The translations under genes and the position numbers were made by a program. From JAJAZB01 sp964244295 (lineage in GTDB: Bacteria; Bacteroidota; Bacteroidia; Cytophagales; Spirosomataceae), in contig CAXTIG010000032.1 of the NCBI GenBank assembly GCA_964244295.1, forward strand, positions 19,068 through 83,067: DNA of 64,000 bases. The letters run 5' to 3'. Positions 49,757 through 57,129 of this stretch are shown here, piece by piece; the stretch's first letter is position 1; the number at the start of each line of letters is the position of its first letter. The notes beneath the pieces were generated by a model. That model was not told where the DNA came from, did no database searches, and saw only the letters and a program-made list of their open reading frames with translations.

Positions 49757-50413
49757 TTAATCCGGCCTTCGGGTGGGTTGTTGGCCATTTCCGGCGTTCC
49801 GGCGGCGCAGGAATGCCGCCCCGATCATTCCCCCAAAAAACGCTTCCCGCTTCAGTACGACGAAGTCGGCCCGCCGAAAGGCCCCTTCAAAATCGGGAAG
49901 GTGCCGCGCCGGAATACCCGCCGTTACTCGAAAAAAGGCGTACATCCCCCGCAACAGCGCCCGCTGCCAGCCCTTCGGCGGCGGCACAAAATCGGTAAAC
50001 AGCCAGTACCCGTCGGGAGCCAGCGCCGCCAGCAATGGGGGCAAAAAGTCCCGCTCAAGCGGTACGTCGGTAAACAAATCGAGCACGTAGGGCGTCAGCA
50101 GCGCGTCGAAGTGGAGGGCGGGCAGGTTTTGGGACGTATCGGTAAAAGTCACCACGTCGGTGTTGGGCAGGCCCGCTACCCGCCGCTGTGCCCGTCGCCG
50201 CATCGCGCCCGATGGCTCCACAAACGTGACCGATGCCGGTTGTCGGATGTTCAGCAGCGTTTCGAGCAAGTGCCCCGCGCCCCCGCCCACCAGCAACACC
50301 CGACTGTTTTCGGGAAGTTCGGGCAGAAAAAATGCCTCGGCGCGGCGGTGTTCGTTACCGAATATCAACCGGGCCGAGGCTTCGTAAAAAGGGGCGATGG
50401 GATCGAAATTCAC
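49757..50413 (-). CDS. Class I SAM-dependent methyltransferase
   Basis: Encodes 218 residues. The SAM-binding loop is RVLLVGGGAGHLLETLL (38-54), with an acidic residue at the end of strand 2 (VTFVEPSGAMRRRAQ) and a strand 4 motif FDALLTPYVLDLF. In place of the usual D-x-G the first loop reads V-G-G-G-A-G. The short C-terminal region after GYWLFTDFVPP is basic. Substrate unknown. It is transcribed alone between the MFS and the DUF2383-like gene. Confidence 0.85.
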   Translation of the reverse strand: MNFDPIAPFYEASARLIFGNEHRRAEAFFLPELPENSRVLLVGGGAGHLLETLLNIRQPASVTFVEPSGAMRRRAQRRVAGLPNTDVVTFTDTSQNLPALHFDALLTPYVLDLFTDVPLERDFLPPLLAALAPDGYWLFTDFVPPPKGWQRALLRGMYAFFRVTAGIPARHLPDFEGAFRRADFVVLKREAFFGGMIGAAFLRRRNAGNGQQPTRRPD

Positions 50414-50420
50414 GAATAAA

Positions 50421-50490
50421 AAGTAAAAACAAGGAAGGTTGAAAGTGATGATTTTTCTCCTTCCTTTTTCTCGTTCCTGGTTTTTACTTC
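50421..50490. repeat. Imperfect word-type inverted repeat
   Basis: gtaaaaacaaggaagg on the left faces ccttcctttttctcgttcct and ggtttttac on the right, with a gap in the pairing. It lies in the 84-bp gap between two minus-strand genes and ends eight bases before the downstream stop codon. Confidence 0.6.
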
Positions 50491-50497
50491 TCAGTCC

Positions 50498-51049
50498 TCA
50501 ATAATTTCCACTGATCGGATCGACGTGCCCCCCACCGGTGCGGATGCCGGTGTAGTCGGTTTGAGTCGAGGTTGTCTCACTGTGTTCCGGGCGGTCGCCT
50601 TTCACCGTAGTAATTACGTCCAACCCGCGTTGGATGGCATCGCGCTGGCGGGTGAGGGTCTGCATCAGATCGGGCACCATCGAAACTTTTTCAAGGTCTA
50701 GGGCATCGTCGTAGGCTTCCACGGCGGCCTTGTCGCCAAACTGCGCCGAGCCGATGACGGCCTCCCGATCCTGGCCCGAAATGGCCGCCTTGATGTCGAG
50801 CCAGCTCTGGTGGAGTTTGCCGGAGAGCGTCTGTCCGGTGGCGGGCTCGCCCTGAAACTGCCGAACGTAGTCGGCGAGTTCCGTAGCAAACTTGGCGCTG
50901 TCTTGCGAGAGGGAGTGAAAAAGGGGCTTCAGGTCGGCATCTTCCACGTCTTCCGATGCCTTGAGGTAGCCGCGTTCACGGTCAAAATTCAGTTCAATCA
51001 GGGTGTTCAGGTGATCGACGACGTTCTCGTATTGCGTTTCGGTAGCCAT
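50498..51049 (-). CDS. PA2169-type four-helix-bundle protein (DUF2383)
   Basis: Encodes 183 residues. Helices start at ENVVDHLNTLIELNFDRERG, then LKPLFHSLSQDSAKFATELA, LHQSWLDIKAAISGQDREAV and MVPDLMQTLTRQRDAIQRGL, the ferritin-like four-helix pattern of the DUF2383 family. The C-terminal ~30 residues are polar and disordered (TTSTQTDYTGIRTGGGH). Such proteins are stress- or stationary-phase associated; no ferroxidase ligands can be assigned. Confidence 0.88.
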   Translation of the reverse strand: MATETQYENVVDHLNTLIELNFDRERGYLKASEDVEDADLKPLFHSLSQDSAKFATELADYVRQFQGEPATGQTLSGKLHQSWLDIKAAISGQDREAVIGSAQFGDKAAVEAYDDALDLEKVSMVPDLMQTLTRQRDAIQRGLDVITTVKGDRPEHSETTSTQTDYTGIRTGGGHVDPISGNY

Positions 51050-51298
51050 GTTTGGAGCGTGTTTGGTTGAATGAATTCCGTCCGTTGCTGGTGCAAGGGA
51101 AGTGCCAGCCGCCTAAGGCCGGGCCGGGGGCATGGATTGGGGTGTGGCTTCCCCGTTGCCCGCCCAACTGAGGAATTTCCGCACAAAACACGCCGTTGGT
51201 AACACCGTTACGGCCCCCCGAACGAATGAATCGAAGTGGCCCGATTTTTTCAGCGCCTACGGCGCTATGGGTTGGTCCAGACCCGTTTTCTTTCTCGA

Positions 51299-52021
51299 AT
51301 GATCGTCAAAACGCACCAGAAAGGCTGGGAAATAAGTTACCAAAAAGCGCACGGATTACTGGCAATGGAACTGGGCTTGCACTGGACGAGCGCACAACGG
51401 CCACCCCGTTTCGCCGAGACGCTGGCTGCCATTCTGGAGCACGACGATGGTTTTAACGACACGGAAGTACACGCGTTGACCGACCTCGGAGCACCCCTCC
51501 ACTTTGAATTGCTCGAATACACCCTGGAGCAATGCCGGAGTGTCACCGTGCTGACTCGTCAGAAAAGCCGCTGGATGGCCCTGATGGTGTCGTTGCACAT
51601 GGACTTTTTATACGAAGAAAAACGCGGTCAGGACCCCGAACTTGACGCGTTTCTGAATGAAGAAAAAGCCTGGCGCCGCCGCTACCTGCGGGAATTGGGC
51701 ATTGGCCAGGACGAAGCCCGGGACGTTTACCGATTCGTGGAGTGGTGCGATGCGTTCTCCCTGCTGCTTTGCCTGGGAAAGATTCAACCCGAAGAGCGGA
51801 AGATGGAGGTCAGCACCGGTCCCGATGGAACCGTACACCAGGTCTGGCAGCGTGCCGATGCGAGTTTATGCGTCGAACCCTGGCCTTTCGAAGAAGACCG
51901 CTTCGAGGTGAGTGTGGAAAGCCGGGTCGTGACTCAACTCCAGTTTGATTCCGCCGACGAACTTGTCGCCGCCTTGGAAGCCACCGATCCCGTGGAAAAC
52001 CGCTGGCTGCTCCGCCGGTAG
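51299..52021 (+). CDS. DUF3891 protein
   Basis: Encodes 240 residues from ATG 51299. It starts MIVKTHQKGWEISYQKAHGL and continues through AAILEHDDGFNDTEVHALTD, MALMVSLHMDFLYEEKRGQD and FVEWCDAFSLLLCLGKIQPE, with His and Asp/Glu positions spaced like a helical metal-binding (HD-like) bundle as in DUF3891. It is likely cytosolic; the activity is not known. The small gene at 52091 follows 69 bp later on the same strand. Confidence 0.85.
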   Translation: MIVKTHQKGWEISYQKAHGLLAMELGLHWTSAQRPPRFAETLAAILEHDDGFNDTEVHALTDLGAPLHFELLEYTLEQCRSVTVLTRQKSRWMALMVSLHMDFLYEEKRGQDPELDAFLNEEKAWRRRYLRELGIGQDEARDVYRFVEWCDAFSLLLCLGKIQPEERKMEVSTGPDGTVHQVWQRADASLCVEPWPFEEDRFEVSVESRVVTQLQFDSADELVAALEATDPVENRWLLRR

Positions 52022-52090
52022 GCACTTTCCCCGCTTTTACCGATTGAAATTACCGCCGGGGCCAAACGCCCTTCTTCTAAACCAACCACC

Positions 52091-52300
52091 ATGACACGCA
52101 CAAGGCACTCCGATCCCGCCCCCGTGCAGCCGACTCCGCCGTCCGTTGCGATTCCCGAACCGCCCACCCAGCCTGGCATCTGGAGTAAGATCCTCCCTGA
52201 TGGCCGCGTGGTACCCTGGATTGTCCTGCCCGAATCAGAACTGACCGCTGGGCCGGATCCCAACCGCCCGGCCTGGGGCTGTTACAAATGCACGAACTGA
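52091..52300 (+). CDS. Small proline-rich protein
   Basis: Encodes 69 residues: a polar, Pro-rich N-terminus (SDPAPVQPTPPSVAIPEPPT) and a more structured end (GIWSKILPDGRVVPWIVLPE) with two Cys in GCYKCTN. No family recognised. It lies between the DUF3891 gene and a strong terminator, which supports its being a real transcribed gene. Function unknown. Confidence 0.55.
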   Translation: MTRTRHSDPAPVQPTPPSVAIPEPPTQPGIWSKILPDGRVVPWIVLPESELTAGPDPNRPAWGCYKCTN

Positions 52301-52320
52301 ATGCCGCGTAAACTATCGCT

Positions 52321-52376
52321 CGCGAGAGCACAAAAAAACCCGGCGTTTCAACGCCGGGTTTTTTTGTGCTCTCGCG
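52321..52376. terminator. Long bidirectional terminator with 26-bp perfect arms
   Basis: Arms at 52321-52346 and 52351-52376 are exactly complementary around the loop ttca. An inner GC hairpin (acccggcgt/acgccgggt) is flanked by A7/T7 tracts and a further 10-bp outer stem. It separates convergent genes ending at 52300 and 52387 and works for both strands. Confidence 0.93.
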
Positions 52377-52386
52377 GTACTTCGGC

Positions 52387-52911
52387 TCAATTACGCGGGG
52401 GTGTAGTGGGCGTGGTCGTCGGGCGAGTCGTCGTCGGGTTGTTCGTGGTATTGCTACCCGAATTGGTATTGCCCGAACTGTTGTCGCCACTGTTGGGGTA
52501 CGAACGGGTATCCCTGCGGCCCTTGCCCATGCTGTCGCGGCCCGCTCCCGTGTTGCCCATCGATGTGGTGTCGCTCATTTCACCCCGATTCCGGTTACGG
52601 CGGTTGCCCATCCGCGAGCGGTCACCCTGGGTGGGTTCGGTTTGGGTCGGGTAGGTCGACGGGGTTTGGGTTGTCGACGAACTCGGACTGTTTGGATTCT
52701 GATTATTGTAGCCCGGCTGCTGCGGGGTAGTGGTGTTGGGCTGCACGCCGGTGTTGGAGTTGGAGCCGGTGTTGTACGACGAATTGTTGGGGTTGCTCGT
52801 CGGCGGCGTGGTAGGAGTAGTCGGGGTAGTGGGCGTCGGATTGACCTGCGCCACGGCGCTGAAGCTTAGCATGGTGCCAAGCAAAGCAGCGAATACAGTT
52901 ACTTTTTTCAT
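52387..52911 (-). CDS. Exported Pro/Thr/Asn/Ser-rich low-complexity protein
   Basis: Encodes 174 residues. A signal peptide (KKVTVFAALLGTMLSFSAVA) is followed by a low-complexity mature region: TPTTPTTPTTPPTSNPNNSS at the front, a basic central stretch (GDRSRMGNRRNRNRGEMSD), and (N/T)-rich repeats ending TTTRPTTTPTTPPRN. It is probably an unstructured envelope or surface protein. No family assigned. Confidence 0.75.
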   Translation of the reverse strand: MKKVTVFAALLGTMLSFSAVAQVNPTPTTPTTPTTPPTSNPNNSSYNTGSNSNTGVQPNTTTPQQPGYNNQNPNSPSSSTTQTPSTYPTQTEPTQGDRSRMGNRRNRNRGEMSDTTSMGNTGAGRDSMGKGRRDTRSYPNSGDNSSGNTNSGSNTTNNPTTTRPTTTPTTPPRN

Positions 52912-53399
52912 GATTTTGCGTTTTTTGATGACTGTGTAATGTTAGTTGGACTTTTCTTCGGGTGTGACTAAGGAAAAAAGCATTCCTTCCCCCTCATTTA
53001 ATCGAAAACCCCTGTTTTCCGGGCTGCTTCATTAGAAAAGCTTGCTCAAAACGGGTAAACTCTTCGCCGGTTGGTTCCTCGGTTTTTGCCCCGGTTGGCC
53101 AGTTCTTCTACCAACCGTTGAGCAGAAGTACGCTTCCCCAACGCCGATTGGAGGATGGCAAAACGGGGAAAAATTGCATCACTCAGCCCATGCGTTGTTG
53201 GGTTTGGGGAGAAAAAGCAAGGCTCTTTCAGGGATAAGGCCGGTTTTTCCCGAAGGCATACCTTTCGTAGATTCCTTGCCGGGGTAGCTTCCGCTGCCCG
53301 TATTTCTCCCTCCTTCCTGATTTTAATTTTCTCAAGCCAGTCGGGGCTGACGGGCCGAGTTTTTATCTCTTTTAACCACCAATACAACCCATTACTTCC
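52912..53399. other. 488-bp intergenic region without a supported gene
   Basis: Divergent upstream region of the low-complexity protein (minus) and the glycan cluster (plus). Short open frames occur on both strands but none resembles a protein family or has a convincing start; promoters for both sides are expected. A run of A/T-rich sequence lies around 52960-53040. Confidence 0.5.
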
Positions 53400-54623
53400 A
53401 TGCGCGAAGAATTTATCTACCCCTCGCTCGGAAATTTGTCGGCTGAATCAGCAAATGAAAACAGTTGGTACCACCCACCCCGGCTGGCCGAACTTCCTCC
53501 CGATCTGGTCTGCTTCTCGCACTTACGCTGGGATTTTGTGTTTCAGCGCCCGCAACACCTACTCACCCGCGCCAACCGCGCCAGCCGGGTGTTTTTCGTG
53601 GAAGAACCCCACTTTGGCCAAGAAAGCACGGTACCGCGCATGGAAATTCGCCGGGTGGGCGAGAAACTCTACGTGGCCGTGCCGCACCTGCCGGGGGGGC
53701 TACTCCACGCCGAGGTGTTGCGCTGGCAACGCGAACTGGTTGATTTATTGTTCGATGAGCGTTGCGTGCGCACGTTCACGGCCTGGTACTACACCCCGAT
53801 GGCCCTCGCCTTCAGTGATCACCTCCGTCCCGTCCTCACCGTGTACGACTGCATGGACGAACTTTCGGCTTTCCGGGGAGCACCACCTGAGTTGCTCAAT
53901 TTTGAACGGCAACTGCTCGAACGGGCCGACCTGGTTTTTACCGGCGGGCAGAGTTTATTTGAAGCCAAACGCCACCGCCACCCCAGGGTACACGCCTTTC
54001 CCAGCAGCATCGACCGGGCGCACTTTGCCCAGGCCCGCCAGACCCTGGACGAACCCGACGACCAACGGAGCATCCCTGGTTCTGGTCCGAAATTGGGTTT
54101 CTTCGGCGTGCTCGATGAGCGTTTCGATGCCGACCTGCTCGGCGAACTGGCCCAACGCCGACCCGACTGGCAGTTTGTACTGCTGGGGCCAGTGGTAAAG
54201 ATTTCCTTCGAAAGCCTCCCCCAGGCGGCCAACATTCACTACCTCGGGATGAAAAGTTACGGGGAACTCCCCCAGTACGTGGCCCACTGGAGCGCGGCCC
54301 TGTTGCCCTTTGCCCTCAATGAATCCACGCGATTTATCAGCCCCACCAAAACGCCGGAGTACCTGGCGGCGGGTTTGCCGGTGGTTTCTACGCCCATCCG
54401 CGACGTGGTGCGGCCTTACGGCGACGAGGGTTTAGTCTACATTGCGGCCAACGCCGCCGAATTTGAGGAGGCTATCGCGAACTGCCTGATTACCCGCCCC
54501 AACGACAAATGGCAGAGCAACGTCGACCGCTTCCTGGCCCGCAACTCCTGGGACCTGACCTGGGAACGGATGCAACGGCTGATGCTCCAGCAGGTGACCA
54601 ATTCGCTGGAAGTGGCCGCGTGA
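53400..54623 (+). CDS. Glycosyltransferase (GT-B, UDP-galactopyranose-mutase-cluster type)
   Basis: Encodes 407 residues. Near the N-terminus is VCFSHLRWDFVFQRPQHLLT, a signature of glycosyltransferases found beside glf/UDP-Galp mutase and GH1 genes in other bacteria. The C-terminal Rossmann half has NIHYLGMKSYGELPQYVAHW, ALLPFALNESTRFISPTKTP and EYLAAGLPVVSTPIRDVV, typical of GT4-like sugar donors. No signal peptide or membrane segment, so it acts on the cytosolic side. It is the first gene of a five-gene plus-strand cluster; a hairpin follows before the next gene. Confidence 0.85.
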   Translation: MREEFIYPSLGNLSAESANENSWYHPPRLAELPPDLVCFSHLRWDFVFQRPQHLLTRANRASRVFFVEEPHFGQESTVPRMEIRRVGEKLYVAVPHLPGGLLHAEVLRWQRELVDLLFDERCVRTFTAWYYTPMALAFSDHLRPVLTVYDCMDELSAFRGAPPELLNFERQLLERADLVFTGGQSLFEAKRHRHPRVHAFPSSIDRAHFAQARQTLDEPDDQRSIPGSGPKLGFFGVLDERFDADLLGELAQRRPDWQFVLLGPVVKISFESLPQAANIHYLGMKSYGELPQYVAHWSAALLPFALNESTRFISPTKTPEYLAAGLPVVSTPIRDVVRPYGDEGLVYIAANAAEFEEAIANCLITRPNDKWQSNVDRFLARNSWDLTWERMQRLMLQQVTNSLEVAA

Positions 54624-54652
54624 TGGGGTGGGATCAATCCGTTTTTTCGATG

Positions 54653-54691
54653 AAAAGAGGGTCATACGGAACGGTCCGCCTGACCCTTTTT
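54653..54691 (+). terminator. Attenuator-like terminator after the first cluster gene
   Basis: Stem aaaagagggtca/tgaccctttt with an inner cgga/tccg pairing and a following T-run. It lies between the first and second genes of the glycan cluster and would reduce downstream transcription. Confidence 0.65.
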
Positions 54692-54745
54692 CAGTTTGCT
54701 GAACCGTAAAACGGCTTCGTGGCTAAAATTTAATCTTTGAAATCC

Positions 54746-55873
54746 ATGAACTCCATCGAACTCTGGGGCGGCGTGGAATGCTCGGTGGTGCGGATCGGGA
54801 GCCACTACCACGACCAGCTTCGGCGTTGCGGCCACGACGAGCGCCTCGACGACCTCGATCGTTTTTATGAACTCGGCCTGCGCACCCTGCGCGTTCCCTT
54901 ACTCTGGGAGCGCACCGCCCCCCGTGCCCCCGATGACCCCAATTGGGCCTGGAGCGATGCCCGGTTCTACAAACTCTGGCAGTTGGGCATCCGGCCCGTA
55001 GTGGGTTTGATGCACCACGGCAGCGGGCCGCATTACGCCTCGGTCGAGCAGCCGCATTTTCCGGAGGCGTTCGCCCGTTACGCCGGGGCGGTGGCCGAAC
55101 GCTACCCCTGGGTGGCCGACTACGTGCCCATCAACGAACCTTTCGCGACGGCCCGCCACATGGGTTTCGATGGACATTGGTACCCCCACCAGCGCGGGGA
55201 ACGAGCGTTTTTTCACGTACTGCTCAATCAGTTGAAGGCCACCGTGCTGGCCATGTGCGCCATCCGGCGGGTGCGGCCCGATGCGCGGCTTGTGCAGACC
55301 GAAGCCTTCGGTTTGCTGGAAGGGGCCGGGTTTCCGGTCGATGCCAGTGAAGAACCCTGCCTCCACTGGCTTCCCTGGGAACTGCTCAGAGGCCGGGTCG
55401 ATTCGGGGCACCCGCTGTTCGCTTTTATGACTGAGCGGGGCGTTTCGGAGAAAGACCTTCATTTTTTTACGGAAAACCCCTGTCCGCCCGAGGTGCTGGG
55501 GCTGAATTACTACCTTTCTCCAACCGGGTTCCGGGCCGGGGAAGCGCTCGGGCCGCTGCTCCGCCGGATTTGGGACCGGTACGGGTTGCCCCTGGCGGTG
55601 ACGGAGCTACACCTGGGTAACGACCCGGCCGTGCACGCCCGTCAGTTTGAAGCCGTGTGGGAGGTTGCCCGGCAGCAAGCCGACGAGGGCATCGACCTCC
55701 GCGCCGTGACGGCCTGGGCCTTGCTCGGTTCGCACGGCCGGGATAGCCAAGAATTCGCCCAGCGCTACCAACCGGGCCTGTTCGACGTGCGCAGCGTACG
55801 GCCGCAACCCACCGCGCTGGCTTGTTTAGTGAACCGGCTGGCTACGGGCCGGGAGGAAGCGCTCCCGGCGTAG
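54746..55873 (+). CDS. GH1-like glycoside hydrolase
   Basis: Encodes 375 residues from ATG 54746 (a TTG at 54737 is possible). Catalytic pattern of clan GH-A family 1: acid/base Glu131 in the motif INEP and nucleophile Glu287 in VTELHLG; also a His pair in LMHHGSGP. No signal peptide, so it is cytosolic. It is shorter than typical GH1 enzymes (~450) and similar proteins accompany the glycosyltransferase type seen upstream, suggesting a role in turnover or transglycosylation of the same product. Substrate unknown. Confidence 0.82.
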   Translation: MNSIELWGGVECSVVRIGSHYHDQLRRCGHDERLDDLDRFYELGLRTLRVPLLWERTAPRAPDDPNWAWSDARFYKLWQLGIRPVVGLMHHGSGPHYASVEQPHFPEAFARYAGAVAERYPWVADYVPINEPFATARHMGFDGHWYPHQRGERAFFHVLLNQLKATVLAMCAIRRVRPDARLVQTEAFGLLEGAGFPVDASEEPCLHWLPWELLRGRVDSGHPLFAFMTERGVSEKDLHFFTENPCPPEVLGLNYYLSPTGFRAGEALGPLLRRIWDRYGLPLAVTELHLGNDPAVHARQFEAVWEVARQQADEGIDLRAVTAWALLGSHGRDSQEFAQRYQPGLFDVRSVRPQPTALACLVNRLATGREEALPA

Positions 55874-55962
55874 AAAACGGAGAACTTCGCGGGGAACGCG
55901 GGGATTTTATAGGGGATTGAGAAGGGATGGGTGTCTTTTCCCGTTGAGTTTACCGACGTTAC

Positions 55963-56982
55963 ATGAAATTTTCGCTCCGTCCGCAAACGTTCGTCGAATG
56001 GGTTGCCAAGTGGTTTAACCTGGCCCCGTTGCCGCTGATACACACGCAGTTGTATGCTCTGCTGGCGCGGGCCGTGTACGAGGCCGTGGGGCTGGGGGTC
56101 TTTGAAAGCATCGGGCACGAAACCCTCTACCCCGAAGAAATCGCCCGGCGGAGCGGCTTGCACGAAGGGGCACTGCGGCCCCTACTGCGGGTACTCGAAT
56201 CGGCGGGTTACCTGCGCACCCGGCGGGGGGCTTTTTCGCTTTCGCGAGTGGCGAGTAAGTGGTTGCTTCCCGATAGCCCTCACTCGGTGCGCGATCACCT
56301 CCTGTTTATGCGTGAAATGTGGCCGTGGCACGATCACCTGCCCGACTACCTGCGCACGGGCCGGGGCCTCTGCATTCACGAGTCGCTCGGAGCCAACGAC
56401 TGGGCGCTTTACCGCCACAGCATGGCTAATGCCGCCCGGCTGGGGGCCGACGAGTTGGGCCGCAAAATTTCCCTTCCCCCCAACGCAACCCGGCTGCTCG
56501 ACATCGGCGGCGCTCACGGCTTGTACGCCGACTGGTTTTGCCAACGGCACCCGGCCCTCCACGCCGACGTGCTCGACCTGCCCGAGGCGCTGGTCAGTCC
56601 CCTGCGGCACGAACGGGTTTGCTACCTGCCCGGCGATGCCCTCACATATCCGCTCGCCGAGGCCGGGTACGACCTGGTGCTGCTGTGTCAAGTGAGCCAC
56701 CATTTCAACGCCGAACAAAATCAAAGTCTGGCCCGACGGGTGGCCGCCGCGCTGAGACCCGGCGGGTACTTCGTGGTAGTGGATTTGCTGCGCGAAAACC
56801 CCGGTGTAAAACCCGAAATCAGCCGGAGCTTGGTGGGGTTGTTTTTCGGCCTTACGAGTTCCAACGGCCTGTGGAGTGCCGCCGAAATCCAGGGTTGGCA
56901 GCGAGCCGCCGGGTTGAAGGTACTGCCTCCCCAAAACCTGTTTGGTCTTCCCGGCAGTGCCACCCTTTCGGCACAGAAGTGA
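55963..56982 (+). CDS. SAM-dependent methyltransferase with winged-helix N-terminus
   Basis: Encodes 339 residues. The N-terminal ~110 residues form a dimerisation/winged-helix region (YEAVGLGVFESIGHETLYPE, ALRPLLRVLESAGYLRTRRG) as in plant-type O-methyltransferases. The Rossmann part holds LLDIGGAHGLYADWF (SAM loop), PGDALTYPLAEAGYDLVLLC and ALRPGGYFVVVDLL. It probably methylates an OH group of the cluster product; this is inferred from context. No signal peptide. Confidence 0.82.
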   Translation: MKFSLRPQTFVEWVAKWFNLAPLPLIHTQLYALLARAVYEAVGLGVFESIGHETLYPEEIARRSGLHEGALRPLLRVLESAGYLRTRRGAFSLSRVASKWLLPDSPHSVRDHLLFMREMWPWHDHLPDYLRTGRGLCIHESLGANDWALYRHSMANAARLGADELGRKISLPPNATRLLDIGGAHGLYADWFCQRHPALHADVLDLPEALVSPLRHERVCYLPGDALTYPLAEAGYDLVLLCQVSHHFNAEQNQSLARRVAAALRPGGYFVVVDLLRENPGVKPEISRSLVGLFFGLTSSNGLWSAAEIQGWQRAAGLKVLPPQNLFGLPGSATLSAQK

Positions 56983-57129
56983 GCACTCGAAAATTTGCCC
57001 GGAACGGTTTTTTACACTCCAAGTGCTTAGTTTTCTGGCACTTAGTTGGTATTTACGGGTACTAATCCGCTGATTTTTAGAACGAAACCCCGAAAGCCTG
57101 ACCGCTTTTTCCTCCTAACCTTGACCACA

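Noticed and set aside
53042..53387. Small frames on both strands in the 52.9-53.4 kb gap
   Set aside because: No family resemblance, mutually overlapping, and no consistent start; treated as intergenic.
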